DNA of 37,875 bases from CAYZEZ01 sp964477295 (GTDB lineage: Bacteria; Bacteroidota; Bacteroidia; Bacteroidales; SM23-62), in NCBI GenBank assembly GCA_964477295.1, contig CAYZEZ010000010.1:1-37875 (forward strand). The letters run 5' to 3'. Made by a program: the position numbers and the translations under genes. The notes below the pieces were generated by a model. It saw only the letters and a list, made by a program, of their open reading frames with translations, ran no database searches and had not been told where the DNA came from. Shown here piece after piece: positions 15,910 through 24,900 of the stretch; position 1 is the first letter of the stretch; every line of letters starts with the position of its first letter.

Positions 15910-16890
15910 TTATTGTATAATAATTAGTTTCGTAATAAGTACTTCTGATACGTCGATTATTGTAATTATGTAAGAACCTGGCAGATACGATGATATATCC
16001 ATGTTAAATTGTGTTGATGCAATATGCATTTCCTGCATTAGCTGGCCATTTATTGCAGTGATTCTTATCATACCATTTATTATTCCGGGACAATTGATAA
16101 ACAGCCGGTCGCTTGCGGGATTAGGGAATAATCGAATTTGAGCCGGTGATTGAAAAGTTGGCTCCCATGCAGGCTGATTATGGATCACCCCCACGGCATC
16201 AAGGTCAAATCCCCCGGAATTAAAAGGAGTAGGCCATGGATCGTTGATGATATTGCCCTGGGAATCATAAGTTGCCAGGCTGTCGATAACAGAGCCTATT
16301 ACATCCACCACTTTTACAGAGGTTATTGCATTAATATTTAATCCGGGTTGGTCGCTGAGCTCTTCCAGGTCAAAAGGGGTTCCAAAGTTACCGAGGTATT
16401 TCCCTGCCAGGTTGTAGATCATTGTAGCATCGAGTGGTCCGAAGGGGGTCACCTGAGTTGAAACAGGGGTAAGCGAAATTGAAGGAAACCTGAAATAATT
16501 AATATCATCGGAACTTACCTCCACAAAGCCCAGCTCCAGGAAAGTCTCAATGAAGGAGTTTTCAAAAACTGCAAAGTCTGGTCCCGGACCATTAATGATG
16601 GGTCGATCAAAAGTCAGTATGGCCACACCGCTATCACCAAGACTGACCACTTTGCCGTCACCCGCTTTCCCGGCAGCATCGTCAGGTTCACCATAATCCA
16701 CAACAACACTATCAGGATAGCTAATGATCCCATAGCCCCGGTGAACCTCACAATGAACGGCCCATTCTACAAAAAGCGGGCTATCTTCAGGTATAGCCAG
16801 GCTCCCTTCCTGTCCTGCCGGCGGATCGAAAGTCTGCGCCTGAGAAAGGGTAAATTGAAAAAGGATCAATAGAAAAAGCAAAAGACGCAT
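15910..16890 (-). CDS. T9SS-sorted cell-surface protein of the B12 locus, function unknown
   Basis: 326 residues. A signal peptide ends at LSQAQ (about 19). The body is one beta-rich domain with DDAAGKAGDGKVVSLGDSGVAI, INGPGPDFAVFENSF and LGFVEVSSDDINYFRFPS. The tail from about 255 (LFPNPASDRLFINC, IRITAINGQLM, SYLPGSYIITIID) is a T9SS type A sorting domain. I recognise the central FENSF/EVSSD domain only as one often labelled cell-surface protein. Residue preference suggests metal- or glycan-binding loops but no catalytic site is clear. Because it precedes btuB in a riboswitch-driven operon, a role in binding or presenting corrinoids at the surface is plausible, not shown. Confidence 0.8.
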   Translation of the reverse strand: MRLLLFLLILFQFTLSQAQTFDPPAGQEGSLAIPEDSPLFVEWAVHCEVHRGYGIISYPDSVVVDYGEPDDAAGKAGDGKVVSLGDSGVAILTFDRPIINGPGPDFAVFENSFIETFLELGFVEVSSDDINYFRFPSISLTPVSTQVTPFGPLDATMIYNLAGKYLGNFGTPFDLEELSDQPGLNINAITSVKVVDVIGSVIDSLATYDSQGNIINDPWPTPFNSGGFDLDAVGVIHNQPAWEPTFQSPAQIRLFPNPASDRLFINCPGIINGMIRITAINGQLMQEMHIASTQFNMDISSYLPGSYIITIIDVSEVLITKLIIIQ

Positions 16891-16920
16891 TGTTTCACTT
16901 TTGAGTTATCAGCTGTTTAG

Positions 16921-16978
16921 ATCCCGATCCCGAGTACTCCCCCCCGAGTGCTCGGGGGGTCACGGCGGGACGGGATGA
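16921..16978. repeat. REP-like GC-rich palindrome inside the B12 operon
   Basis: The core CCCCCCGAG (16940-16948) pairs with CTCGGGGGG (16951-16959). Outer parts GATCCCG..(from 16920) and CGGGATGA (to 16978) are also complementary. There is no T run on either side, so it is not a classic terminator. It separates the first operon gene from the rest and could act as a processing or attenuating hairpin. Confidence 0.65.
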
Positions 16979-16985
16979 CACATTA

Positions 16986-17720
16986 TTATTCCTGCAAAAT
17001 CCCCCTGATATTATCAATACATGCATACTTCGGGGTATTAATGCCGTATTCCCCCATATCTGACGATTCAAAGGAAAATGCAATCTTTTTAATAAATCCA
17101 AAATCTTCCAGGGGCAGCTTGGTCCAGCCGTTGGCTATATAATCCTTGCTGTTATCCTCATTGGTATAGTCGGCCAGGTTTATGGTCAGTGTACCTTTCT
17201 TCTGGCCCTGCTCATCAAACGGCTCTAATTTCAGGTTAAAAAAATCAGGATCATTGCCACTTTCACCTCCGAATTTCTTTGCAAACATATCTCCGTCACG
17301 CATCGAAAGTGCGGCATAAGTACTGTTTGTAACGTACAGGAATTCCACCTTTTCCGGTACGTCAAATACGATAGTATCTCCTTCTGTTAAAACAGCATAG
17401 ACAGCAGATCCATTAACACCTGATCCGTAGTAACTGCTGTACTGATTTTCAAACCCGGGTGTGGTTCTGTTGGTATGGTTGGAATAAGCAAATCCCGACC
17501 AGGAGGTAATACCATCTCCCCAATCGGTATATGTATTCGGGAAAAATGCATTGCCAGACTCAAATCCACCTGATCCATCTGAGCCGTTCCAGTAGCCCGA
17601 TGCATCAAGAGGCAGGTTTTCGAAATCGATAAAGTCGTATTTAACCTCATCTTTATCACACGAAGCTACAGCTATTGCGATCAGTCCAACAGCCATAAAT
17701 ACTCTATGACATTTGTTCAT
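16986..17720 (-). CDS. DUF4465 surface lipoprotein, BtuH-like
   Basis: 244 residues. The lipoprotein signal ends at AVASC (Cys21) and is followed by DKDEV, which fits the K-(D/E)2 surface-export signal of Bacteroidota lipoproteins. The body has the DUF4465 pattern: FENLPLD..GYWNGSD, ESGNAFFPNTYTDWGDGITSWSGFAYSN, and GSAVYAVLTEGD. From memory, DUF4465 lipoproteins near btuB in Bacteroides were described as B12-binding BtuH proteins; I treat that as probable. It is the first gene after the cobalamin riboswitch, with 129 nt between the riboswitch and the start codon. The stop is followed by a GC-rich palindrome. Confidence 0.82.
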   Translation of the reverse strand: MNKCHRVFMAVGLIAIAVASCDKDEVKYDFIDFENLPLDASGYWNGSDGSGGFESGNAFFPNTYTDWGDGITSWSGFAYSNHTNRTTPGFENQYSSYYGSGVNGSAVYAVLTEGDTIVFDVPEKVEFLYVTNSTYAALSMRDGDMFAKKFGGESGNDPDFFNLKLEPFDEQGQKKGTLTINLADYTNEDNSKDYIANGWTKLPLEDFGFIKKIAFSFESSDMGEYGINTPKYACIDNIRGILQE

Positions 17721-17849
17721 GCTTGCTAAATTATTTGATTAAACATAAATTATAAATCAATCTGTAATCAATCGCTTCTCCGGAAAATAAATGGAAATTG
17801 TTAATAGTTTTACCATTGCTTTTATCCCGAAAGCTGAAAATATTGATTT

Positions 17850-18005
17850 GTTCTGACAGGTCTTCTGACTTACTCCGCGTTGCAGCGCCTTCCCATTCTA
17901 TAGCTATTGGAACAGTGGCAAAGAATGCTGCAGGTTTTTATGGAGATTACAGCAGCGGGTACTGTCCGGGATTTACACCCGGTTCCCTTGGAACCAGAAC
18001 GGAAG
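17850..18005 (-). ncRNA. cobalamin riboswitch
   Basis: On the minus strand the order of conserved blocks is right: GGTTCC stem pairing with GGAACC (17981-17994 region), GGGTGTAAATCCCGG, then CCCGCTGCTGTAA, the B12 box GCCACTG (plus 17913-17919), and the closing AAGTCAGAAGACCTGTC (17853-17869). It lies 129 nt upstream of the DUF4465 gene and heads the whole minus-strand operon. Binding of adenosyl- or methyl-cobalamin would be expected to reduce expression, by occluding translation or ending transcription; no clear T-run terminator follows, so translational control is more likely. Between 17721 and 17849 I see no further element. A weak TATATTTA -7-like box lies just upstream at about 18010-18020. 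The remainder to 18147 holds only a GC-rich inverted repeat (18071-18103). Confidence 0.95.
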
Positions 18006-18147
18006 TAAATATATACAATTATCCGGGAAATCTCTAAATAAGAAATGAATTGTTACGAACTTTATAAGGTGAAGCCGGCAGGCGGCAACGTTATTGTGGC
18101 TTCTATTAATTTAAGAATTTTCCTAAATTGCCTGATCATTTGTTGGA

Positions 18148-20154
18148 ATGAATAAAAAGGAAGCAAATAATAGGATAATTGAGTTAAGAAAGGTTCTTGA
18201 ACATCATAATTATCAGTATTATGTGTTGTCAAGGCCTGAGATATCTGACTTTGAATATGACCTGCTGATCAACGAATTATCCACACTTGAAAGCAAGTTT
18301 CCCGAGTTTATTGATGAGAATAGTCCCAGTCAGCGTGTTGGTAGTGATTTGAACAGGGAATTTGAGCAAATGGTCCATCGCTATCCTATGCTATCTCTCG
18401 GCAATACATATTCTGAAGAGGAAATCAACGATTTTGACCGGCGGGTAAGAAAGGTTATCGGGGATGATTTTGAATATGTGACTGAGTTAAAATTTGATGG
18501 GATTGCCATCAGCCTGACCTATGAAAATGGAAGATTAAAGCATGCACTGACGAGGGGTGACGGGGAAAAAGGAGATGTGGTCACAGAGAATGTCCGGACT
18601 ATCAGAAGCATTCCACTTGTCCTCCATGGAGCGGATATCCCGGATGAATTTGAGTTTCGGGGAGAAATTTTTTATCCTAAGAAAAGATTTGAACAATTAA
18701 ACAGGCAAAGGATTGAAGCGGGTGAAGAACCATTTGCCAACCCGAGAAATGCAGCTTCCGGTACCCTTAAAATGCAGAATTCTGCTCTGGTGGCGAAGCG
18801 TCCCCTTGATTGTTACCTGTATTATATGCTCGGAAGCAATTTACCCTTCGCCTCACATTTTGAGAACCTGCAAAAGGCAAGGGAATGGGGATTTAAGATC
18901 CCGGAACAGATAAGAAAGGCACAGGGTGTGGGTGACTTAATGAAATATATCAGGTACTGGGAGGAGAAACGGAAAGAACTACCTTTTGAGATCGACGGGA
19001 TTGTAATTAAGGTGAATTCATATTCAGCACAGGAAGAATTGGGTTTCACGGCCAAATCTCCCCGTTGGGCGATAGCCTATAAATATCCTGCTGAACAGGT
19101 AACTACACGGCTGCTTTCTGTTGATTTCCAGGTTGGAAGAACAGGTGCAATTACCCCGGTAGCCAACCTTAATCCGGTTCACCTGGCAGGAACTACTGTG
19201 AAGCGTGCTACATTGCATAATGCCGACCAGATCGCATTATTAGGACTCCACCTGGGAGATGCTGTTTATATTGAAAAAGGTGGAGAGATCATACCGAAAA
19301 TTGTGGGTGTGATAACAGAAATGCGTAATCCCGGAGCTGAACCGGTCACATTTCCCGATACATGTCCCGAATGCATGACTCCCCTGATACGCCAGGAAGG
19401 GGAAGCGGCACATTATTGTCCAAACGACAGTGGCTGTCAACCGCAGATTAAAGGAAGGATAGTCCATTTTATCAGTCGCAGGGCAATGGATATTGGCGCG
19501 GCTGAAGCGACCATCGATTTGCTGTTTAATAAAGGACTCGTAAAGGATATCGGCGATCTGTACGAGCTAACAGAAGAACAAGTGGTTGGTCTTGAACGGT
19601 TTGCTGAAAAGTCGGCACAGAACCTGATAGAAAGTATTGAAGCGTCAAAACAGGTTCCTTTTGAACGAGTATTATATGCTCTTGGCCTGAGACATATAGG
19701 TGAAACGGTAGCCAAGAAACTGGCCAGGCATTTTAAATCCATAGATAACCTTGCAACGGCATCTTTTGACGAGCTTATTGAAGCAGATGAAGTAGGCGAC
19801 ATTATTGCAAAAAGCATCATTCATTTTTTTGAACAGCCGGCCAATGTTGAGCTCATACATAAACTTAAGGAATCCGGTCTGCAGCTCAGGGTTTCCCCCG
19901 ACCAGGCAAAAAATGTTTCAACCAGACTTGATAACAGGAGTTTTGTGATTTCCGGAACTTTTACAAATCACTCCCGGGATGAATTAAAATTACTTATCGA
20001 GCAGCATGGGGGCAAAAATGCAGGTTCAGTGTCATCAAAAACAGATTATCTTCTTGCCGGCGAGAATATGGGTCCTGCCAAACTCGAAAAGGCTAAAAAA
20101 CTAGGGATCACAATAATTACAGAAAACGAATTTATGACCTTAATCGGCGAGTAG
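18148..20154 (+). CDS. ligA: NAD-dependent DNA ligase LigA
   Basis: 668 residues, typical length. It seals nicks in DNA using NAD. Domains in order are Ia (1-70) with the YYVLSRPEISDFEYD NMN-binding motif, the adenylation domain with the lysine K115 in ELKFDGI (KxDG), the OB fold with VGRTGAITPVANL, a four-Cys zinc finger (CPECMTPL..YCPNDSGC), HhH repeats, and a BRCT domain from about 590 (NRSFVISGTFTNHSRDELK). All key residues are present. It is the first gene of a plus-strand run, divergent from the B12 operon, and followed 59 bp later by the DUF6913 gene. Confidence 0.97.
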   Translation: MNKKEANNRIIELRKVLEHHNYQYYVLSRPEISDFEYDLLINELSTLESKFPEFIDENSPSQRVGSDLNREFEQMVHRYPMLSLGNTYSEEEINDFDRRVRKVIGDDFEYVTELKFDGIAISLTYENGRLKHALTRGDGEKGDVVTENVRTIRSIPLVLHGADIPDEFEFRGEIFYPKKRFEQLNRQRIEAGEEPFANPRNAASGTLKMQNSALVAKRPLDCYLYYMLGSNLPFASHFENLQKAREWGFKIPEQIRKAQGVGDLMKYIRYWEEKRKELPFEIDGIVIKVNSYSAQEELGFTAKSPRWAIAYKYPAEQVTTRLLSVDFQVGRTGAITPVANLNPVHLAGTTVKRATLHNADQIALLGLHLGDAVYIEKGGEIIPKIVGVITEMRNPGAEPVTFPDTCPECMTPLIRQEGEAAHYCPNDSGCQPQIKGRIVHFISRRAMDIGAAEATIDLLFNKGLVKDIGDLYELTEEQVVGLERFAEKSAQNLIESIEASKQVPFERVLYALGLRHIGETVAKKLARHFKSIDNLATASFDELIEADEVGDIIAKSIIHFFEQPANVELIHKLKESGLQLRVSPDQAKNVSTRLDNRSFVISGTFTNHSRDELKLLIEQHGGKNAGSVSSKTDYLLAGENMGPAKLEKAKKLGITIITENEFMTLIGE

Positions 20155-20213
20155 AGACTGGATTGTGAATAATGAATTTTACCTGAGAGGATAAATTTAA
20201 CTATACTTGCATT

Positions 20214-20762
20214 GTGAAAACGCTTCAAAATATACGCGGGTATATAGGTGAACGGACACTGCGCAGAAAGTCCCGCATGATTCACAGGAACAAACATATC
20301 CATAATTTTTCCTCTGCAAAATCGGCAGGTATTATTTTCCAGTGCAGGAATGAAGAGGATTTTAAATATGTAAAAGAGTTTACTAATTACCTGAAGGATT
20401 ACAATATTCAGGTTTCAATTCTTGGGTTTATTAAGGATAAACAAATACCCGATCATTACCTTCTCAGAACGGGATTTAACTTTTTCTGTTATAAAAATTT
20501 AAGCTGGTCATATAAACCTGAGAGCCAGTTCATCAAGGATTTTATTAACAAATCGTTTGATATCCTGTTTGATTTTAGCCTGGAACACCTGTTCCCGATA
20601 CATTATATTGTTTCCCTTGTCAAGGCAGAATATAAGATTGGCAGATTGTCGAGCCATGGAGATTATGATCTGATGATCGATATCAATAAAAACCGGGAAA
20701 CTGGTTTTTTTATTGAGCAGGTTAAGGTGTACCTGAACATGATCCGGCAAAGCAGTAAATGA
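20214..20762 (+). CDS. DUF6913-type protein of unknown function
   Basis: 182 residues, starting with GTG at 20214; no upstream ATG fits. It has no signal peptide. Features are a basic N-terminus (RTLRRKSRMIHRNK), a predicted alpha/beta core (SAGIIFQCRNEEDFKYVKEF, IQVSILGFIKDK, FDILFDFSLEHLFPIHYIVSLVKAEYKIGRLS), and no catalytic motif. The pattern matches a Bacteroidota-only family I know as DUF6913, commonly next to dapA as it is here. It probably lies in one transcript with ligA. Function is unknown. Confidence 0.75.
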   Translation: MKTLQNIRGYIGERTLRRKSRMIHRNKHIHNFSSAKSAGIIFQCRNEEDFKYVKEFTNYLKDYNIQVSILGFIKDKQIPDHYLLRTGFNFFCYKNLSWSYKPESQFIKDFINKSFDILFDFSLEHLFPIHYIVSLVKAEYKIGRLSSHGDYDLMIDINKNRETGFFIEQVKVYLNMIRQSSK

Positions 20763-20936
20763 TACTCTTTTCAAAAAGTTATTCTGCTTGCCTTATTGAC
20801 ATCCATTATTTCTGCACAAAAATTTCCTCACGATGTATTATTAAATTATATTTGTTCAAAGTCAGGTGTCGTACTGAAAAATAAGCAAATAACTTTGAAC
20901 GGGACAACAAGTATTGTCCAACATACTTTATTTTAA
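20763..20936 (+). pseudogene. possible remnant of a small secreted protein
   Basis: Directly after the stop of the preceding gene, the same frame stays open for 57 codons and reads FQKVILLALLTSIISAQ then KFPHDVLL. This is a near-perfect Bacteroidota signal peptide with cleavage after SAQ. No ATG, GTG or TTG precedes it. Either it is a decayed gene start, or it uses an unusual start, or it is chance. A candidate dapA promoter lies inside it. Confidence 0.3.
20823..20854 (+). promoter_or_regulatory. candidate dapA promoter
   Basis: TTTC (20823-20826), a 20-nt spacer and TATATTTG (20847-20854) fit the Bacteroidota promoter with one mismatch at -33. It is 115 nt upstream of the dapA start. This suggests that dapA can be transcribed apart from ligA. 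Confidence 0.4.
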
Positions 20937-20969
20937 TCAACTTTCGACTTTCCTTTTTTTTAGAATCAG

Positions 20970-21866
20970 ATGAATAGACCTATGGTTGAAAAGAAATTTA
21001 CTGGAACCGGGGTTGCCATTGTAACTCCCTTCAGAAAAGACGACAGCATCGATTTTAAAGCACTGGCAAAACTCATTGAGCATTTGATCTCTAACAAAGT
21101 GGATTACCTTGTTGTGTTGGGAACAACAGGAGAATCTGCCACGCTTTCAAAAGATGAGAAAAAGGCAGTCACCAATTTTGTTAAGGAGGCGTGTGCCGGA
21201 CGTGTGCCACTGGTTGTTGGTATAGGAGGGAACAATACCCAGGAGGTGGCAAACCGAATCAAGAAGACCAAATTTGAAGGAATCGATGCGATTCTGTCTG
21301 TAGCCCCCTATTACAATAAACCTTCACAAAAAGGATTCTACAATCATTATAAAACCATTGCTTCTTTCAGTCCTGTTCCGGTTATTATTTATAATGTACC
21401 CGGAAGAACAGGATCGAACATTGCAGCAGAAACCACCCTTAAGCTGGCCCATGAATCCAATAACAATTTTGCAGGCATTAAGGAAGCCTCCGGAAATATG
21501 GTTCAGGTCATGAACATCCTGCGTGACAAACCAGATAATTTCCTGGTTATTTCGGGCGATGATGCACTAACAATGCCAATAATAAGCATGGGCGGATCTG
21601 GCGCAATTTCAGTTGTTGCCAACGCCTACCCAAAGGAATTCAGTGAGATGGTAAGACTGGCCCTGGCAAACAAATATCCTGAAGCACGTAAGCTCCATTA
21701 TGAATTATTGGAGATTATTGAACAAATATTTATTGACGGGAGCCCGTCAGGCATTAAAGCTGCATTAAATATTATGGGTTTGGTGCAGAATCATGTGAGA
21801 ATGCCCCTAAGTACTGTTAACCGTGCTACTTATAACAGGTTAGCGGAGTTGATTAAGAAGAACTAG
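20970..21866 (+). CDS. dapA: 4-hydroxy-tetrahydrodipicolinate synthase
   Basis: 298 residues, usual length. It condenses pyruvate with aspartate semialdehyde, the first committed step to lysine and diaminopimelate. Key residues are K171 (AGIKEASG, Schiff base with pyruvate), Y141 (IIYNVPGRTG), the GTTGESATL motif (51-59) and R146 in PGRTG. A start at 20970 (MNRPMVEKKF) or the ATG at 20982 would both be possible; the core begins soon after. No other dap gene is next to it. It converges on secA across a palindromic repeat. Confidence 0.96.
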   Translation: MNRPMVEKKFTGTGVAIVTPFRKDDSIDFKALAKLIEHLISNKVDYLVVLGTTGESATLSKDEKKAVTNFVKEACAGRVPLVVGIGGNNTQEVANRIKKTKFEGIDAILSVAPYYNKPSQKGFYNHYKTIASFSPVPVIIYNVPGRTGSNIAAETTLKLAHESNNNFAGIKEASGNMVQVMNILRDKPDNFLVISGDDALTMPIISMGGSGAISVVANAYPKEFSEMVRLALANKYPEARKLHYELLEIIEQIFIDGSPSGIKAALNIMGLVQNHVRMPLSTVNRATYNRLAELIKKN

Positions 21867-21954
21867 GTCATTCTGAACTTGGTTGAGAATCCTGATGAGT
21901 CATTCCGAACTTGGTTCGGAATCTGTTCAGATGCTGAAACAAGTTCAGCATGAC
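21867..21954. repeat. dispersed imperfect palindrome at dapA-secA junction
   Basis: The block GTCATTC(T/C)GAACTTGGTT..GAATC occurs twice in tandem, at 21867 and 21899, and is followed by CAGATGCTGAAACAAGTTCAGCATGAC cut at 21954 as the inverted arm. The inner copy 21899-21954 folds into a long imperfect hairpin with GTCAT and ATGAC ends. The same arms recur at 28291-28359. Confidence 0.8.
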
Positions 21955-21964
21955 AATTCTGGAG

Positions 21965-24900
21965 CTAGGTGGTCAGTTTACATGCTCCGGTAATGATATC
22001 CTGTTCTACTTTCTTATATTTTGCTTCCACGACTTTGCCGTTGGAATACCTGACCTTCACTATATCATTACGTCCGATCTTTTTACCAGTTCTTACCGGT
22101 TGCATCTGTTGTTGCGATTGTTGCATCGGGCCTCCTTCCTGAGTGCCACTTTCTCTTCCGGTTTGTTGTCCTTCATATGCTGATACTTCTTCCTGCTTGG
22201 TTTGTTCAAGCCTGCTCAGGTCGAGCCTTCTTGGCGCCCTTGCTTCCTGTATCTCATTCGGGTCGCGCAGCGGAATAAAACCTTTTAGCAAACTGGCAAC
22301 GATGTCCTTATTCAGCTTGTCGATTATTGTTTTAAACAGTTCAAAGGATTCAAATTTGTATATAAGCAATGGATCTTTCTGTTCATAGGCAGCTGCCTGT
22401 ACAGCCTGTCTAAGTTCATCCATTTCCCTCAGGTGTTCTTTCCAGGCTTCATCGATCGTGGCCAGGACAACTGTTTTTTCGTACGAACGAAGCACCTCCA
22501 ATCCATCAGAATTATAAGCTTTCTCAAGGTTGGTCAGGACCTGGAATATTTTGGTACCTTCTGAAACCGGAATGACTATATTTTCATAGATTTTTGCCTG
22601 CTTTTCAAATACCTGTTTTATTACAGGCATAGCCTGGGCTGCAATAGCATCTTCCTTTCGCTTGAAAGTCTCTCTAACCACCACATTGAGCTTTTCAATG
22701 ATCTCATCAGGCGAAATTTTCAAATATTCAGTTTCTGAAACGGGAGGTTCAACAGATAAATAACGTAATACTTCAAGTGAAAAATCCTGATAATCAACCT
22801 GGCCATGGCACTCTGCAACAATGCTTTCACACACATCATACATCATATTTGAAATATCAACACCCAGCCGTTCTCCCAGAAGGGCATGCTTTCGCTTGGT
22901 ATAGATTACATCACGCTGAGAATTCATTACATCATCATATTCAAGCAGCCTTTTTCTGATCCCAAAATTGTTTTCTTCCACTTTTTTCTGTGCACGTTCA
23001 ATCGACTTTGATATCATAGAGTGCTGGATCACTTCACCTTCTTTCAATCCAAGCCTGTCCATCACACCCCCTATTCTTTCAGAACCGAATAGCCTCATGA
23101 GGTTATCTTCGAGCGAAACATAAAATTGTGAAGAACCAGGATCGCCCTGTCGTCCTGCACGACCCCTGAGCTGCCGGTCGACCCGGCGTGATTCATGCCT
23201 TTCTGTTCCAATGATGGCCAGTCCCCCGGCCTTAACAACCTCAGGGGTGAGTTTTATATCGGTTCCCCTTCCGGCCATGTTGGTGGCAATTGTAACAGTG
23301 CCAGGTTTACCTGCCTGTGCAACAATATCGGCTTCCTTCTGGTGCAGTTTGGCATTAAGAACGTTGTGTTCAATATGTTTCATCTTGAGCATCCGGCTGA
23401 GCAATTCAGATATTTCAACAGAGGTAGTCCCTATCAGAGCCGGACGCCCCTCCTTAACCAGTTTTACTGCTTCATCGATCACAGCATTGTATTTCTCCCT
23501 GACTGTCTTATAAACCAGGTCTTCATAATCGCCCCTGATTATAGGCCTGTTTGTCGGGATAACCACCACATCCAGCTTGTAAATATCCCAGAATTCACCG
23601 GCTTCTGTTTCAGCTGTACCCGTCATTCCGGCCAGCTTGGTATACATCCGGAAATAATTCTGCAGGGTAATTGTGGCAAATGTCTGTGTAGCTGCTTCTA
23701 CCTTCACATTTTCCTTGGCTTCAATGGCCTGGTGCAGCCCGTCGGAATATCTTCTCCCTTCCAGAATTCTTCCGGTCTGCTCATCGACAATTTTAACCTT
23801 GTTATCCATAACCACATATTCCACATCTATTTCAAAGAGAGAATAGGCTTTCAATAGTTGGTTTACCGTATGAACCCTTTCAGACTTCACAGCATAATCC
23901 TGCAGAAGCTTGTCTTTAGCTTTCAGCTTGTCGCTGTCTGAAAGATCAGATTTCTCCAGTTCAGCTATTTCACTTCCAATATCCGGCAGAATAAAAAAGT
24001 CTGGATCCTCAGCCGAAGTAGTCATCAGGTCGAGGCCTTTCTCTGTTAATTCAATTGAGTTATTCTTCTCATCTATAACAAAGTAAAGTTCATCGGTGGC
24101 CTTATGCATGTTCTTGCTGTTTTCCTGCATGTAGAAATTCTCCGTTTTATGCACGAGGGTTTTATTGCCTTCTTCACTAAGAAGTTTAATCAGGGCTTTA
24201 TTCTTTGGTAAACCTTTGAATGCTCTGAATATCATTAATCCGGCTTCTTCATTCCTCCCTTCCTGCAGTGCCTTTTTTCCGTCTGCCAGTATCTGGTTTA
24301 CCAACTTTCTCTGGGCGTCAACCAGCCTTTGCACCTTTGATTTATATTCCAGGAATTGCTGATTTTCCCCTTGTGGAACAGGACCACTTATAATAAGTGG
24401 AGTACGCGCGTCATCAATGAGTACTGAGTCAACCTCGTCAACAATAGTATAGTTATGCTTCCGCTGCACAAGGTCAGCAGGACTGATAGCCATATTGTCA
24501 CGCAGGTAATCAAAACCGAATTCATTGTTTGTACCATAGGTAATATCCGCATTATAGGCCTTTCGCCGGTCGTCTGAGTTGGGTTGGTGCTTATCGATAC
24601 AATCGACTGTCAGACCATGGAATTCGAAGATCGGCCCCATCCATTCCGAGTCACGCTTGGCGAGGTAGTCGTTTACTGTAACAATATGCACCCCCCGGCC
24701 TGTAAGGGCATTCAGAAAAACAGGCAGGGTAGCAACCACGGTTTTTCCCTCACCTGTAGCCATCTCGGCAATGTTTCCCTTATGTAAAACAATACCTCCA
24801 ATAAGCTGGACATCGTAATGAACCATATCCCAGGTGATCATATTTCCGCCTGCCATCCAGGTATTCTTCCAGATGGCGCTGTTGCCTTTTATTTCAACAC

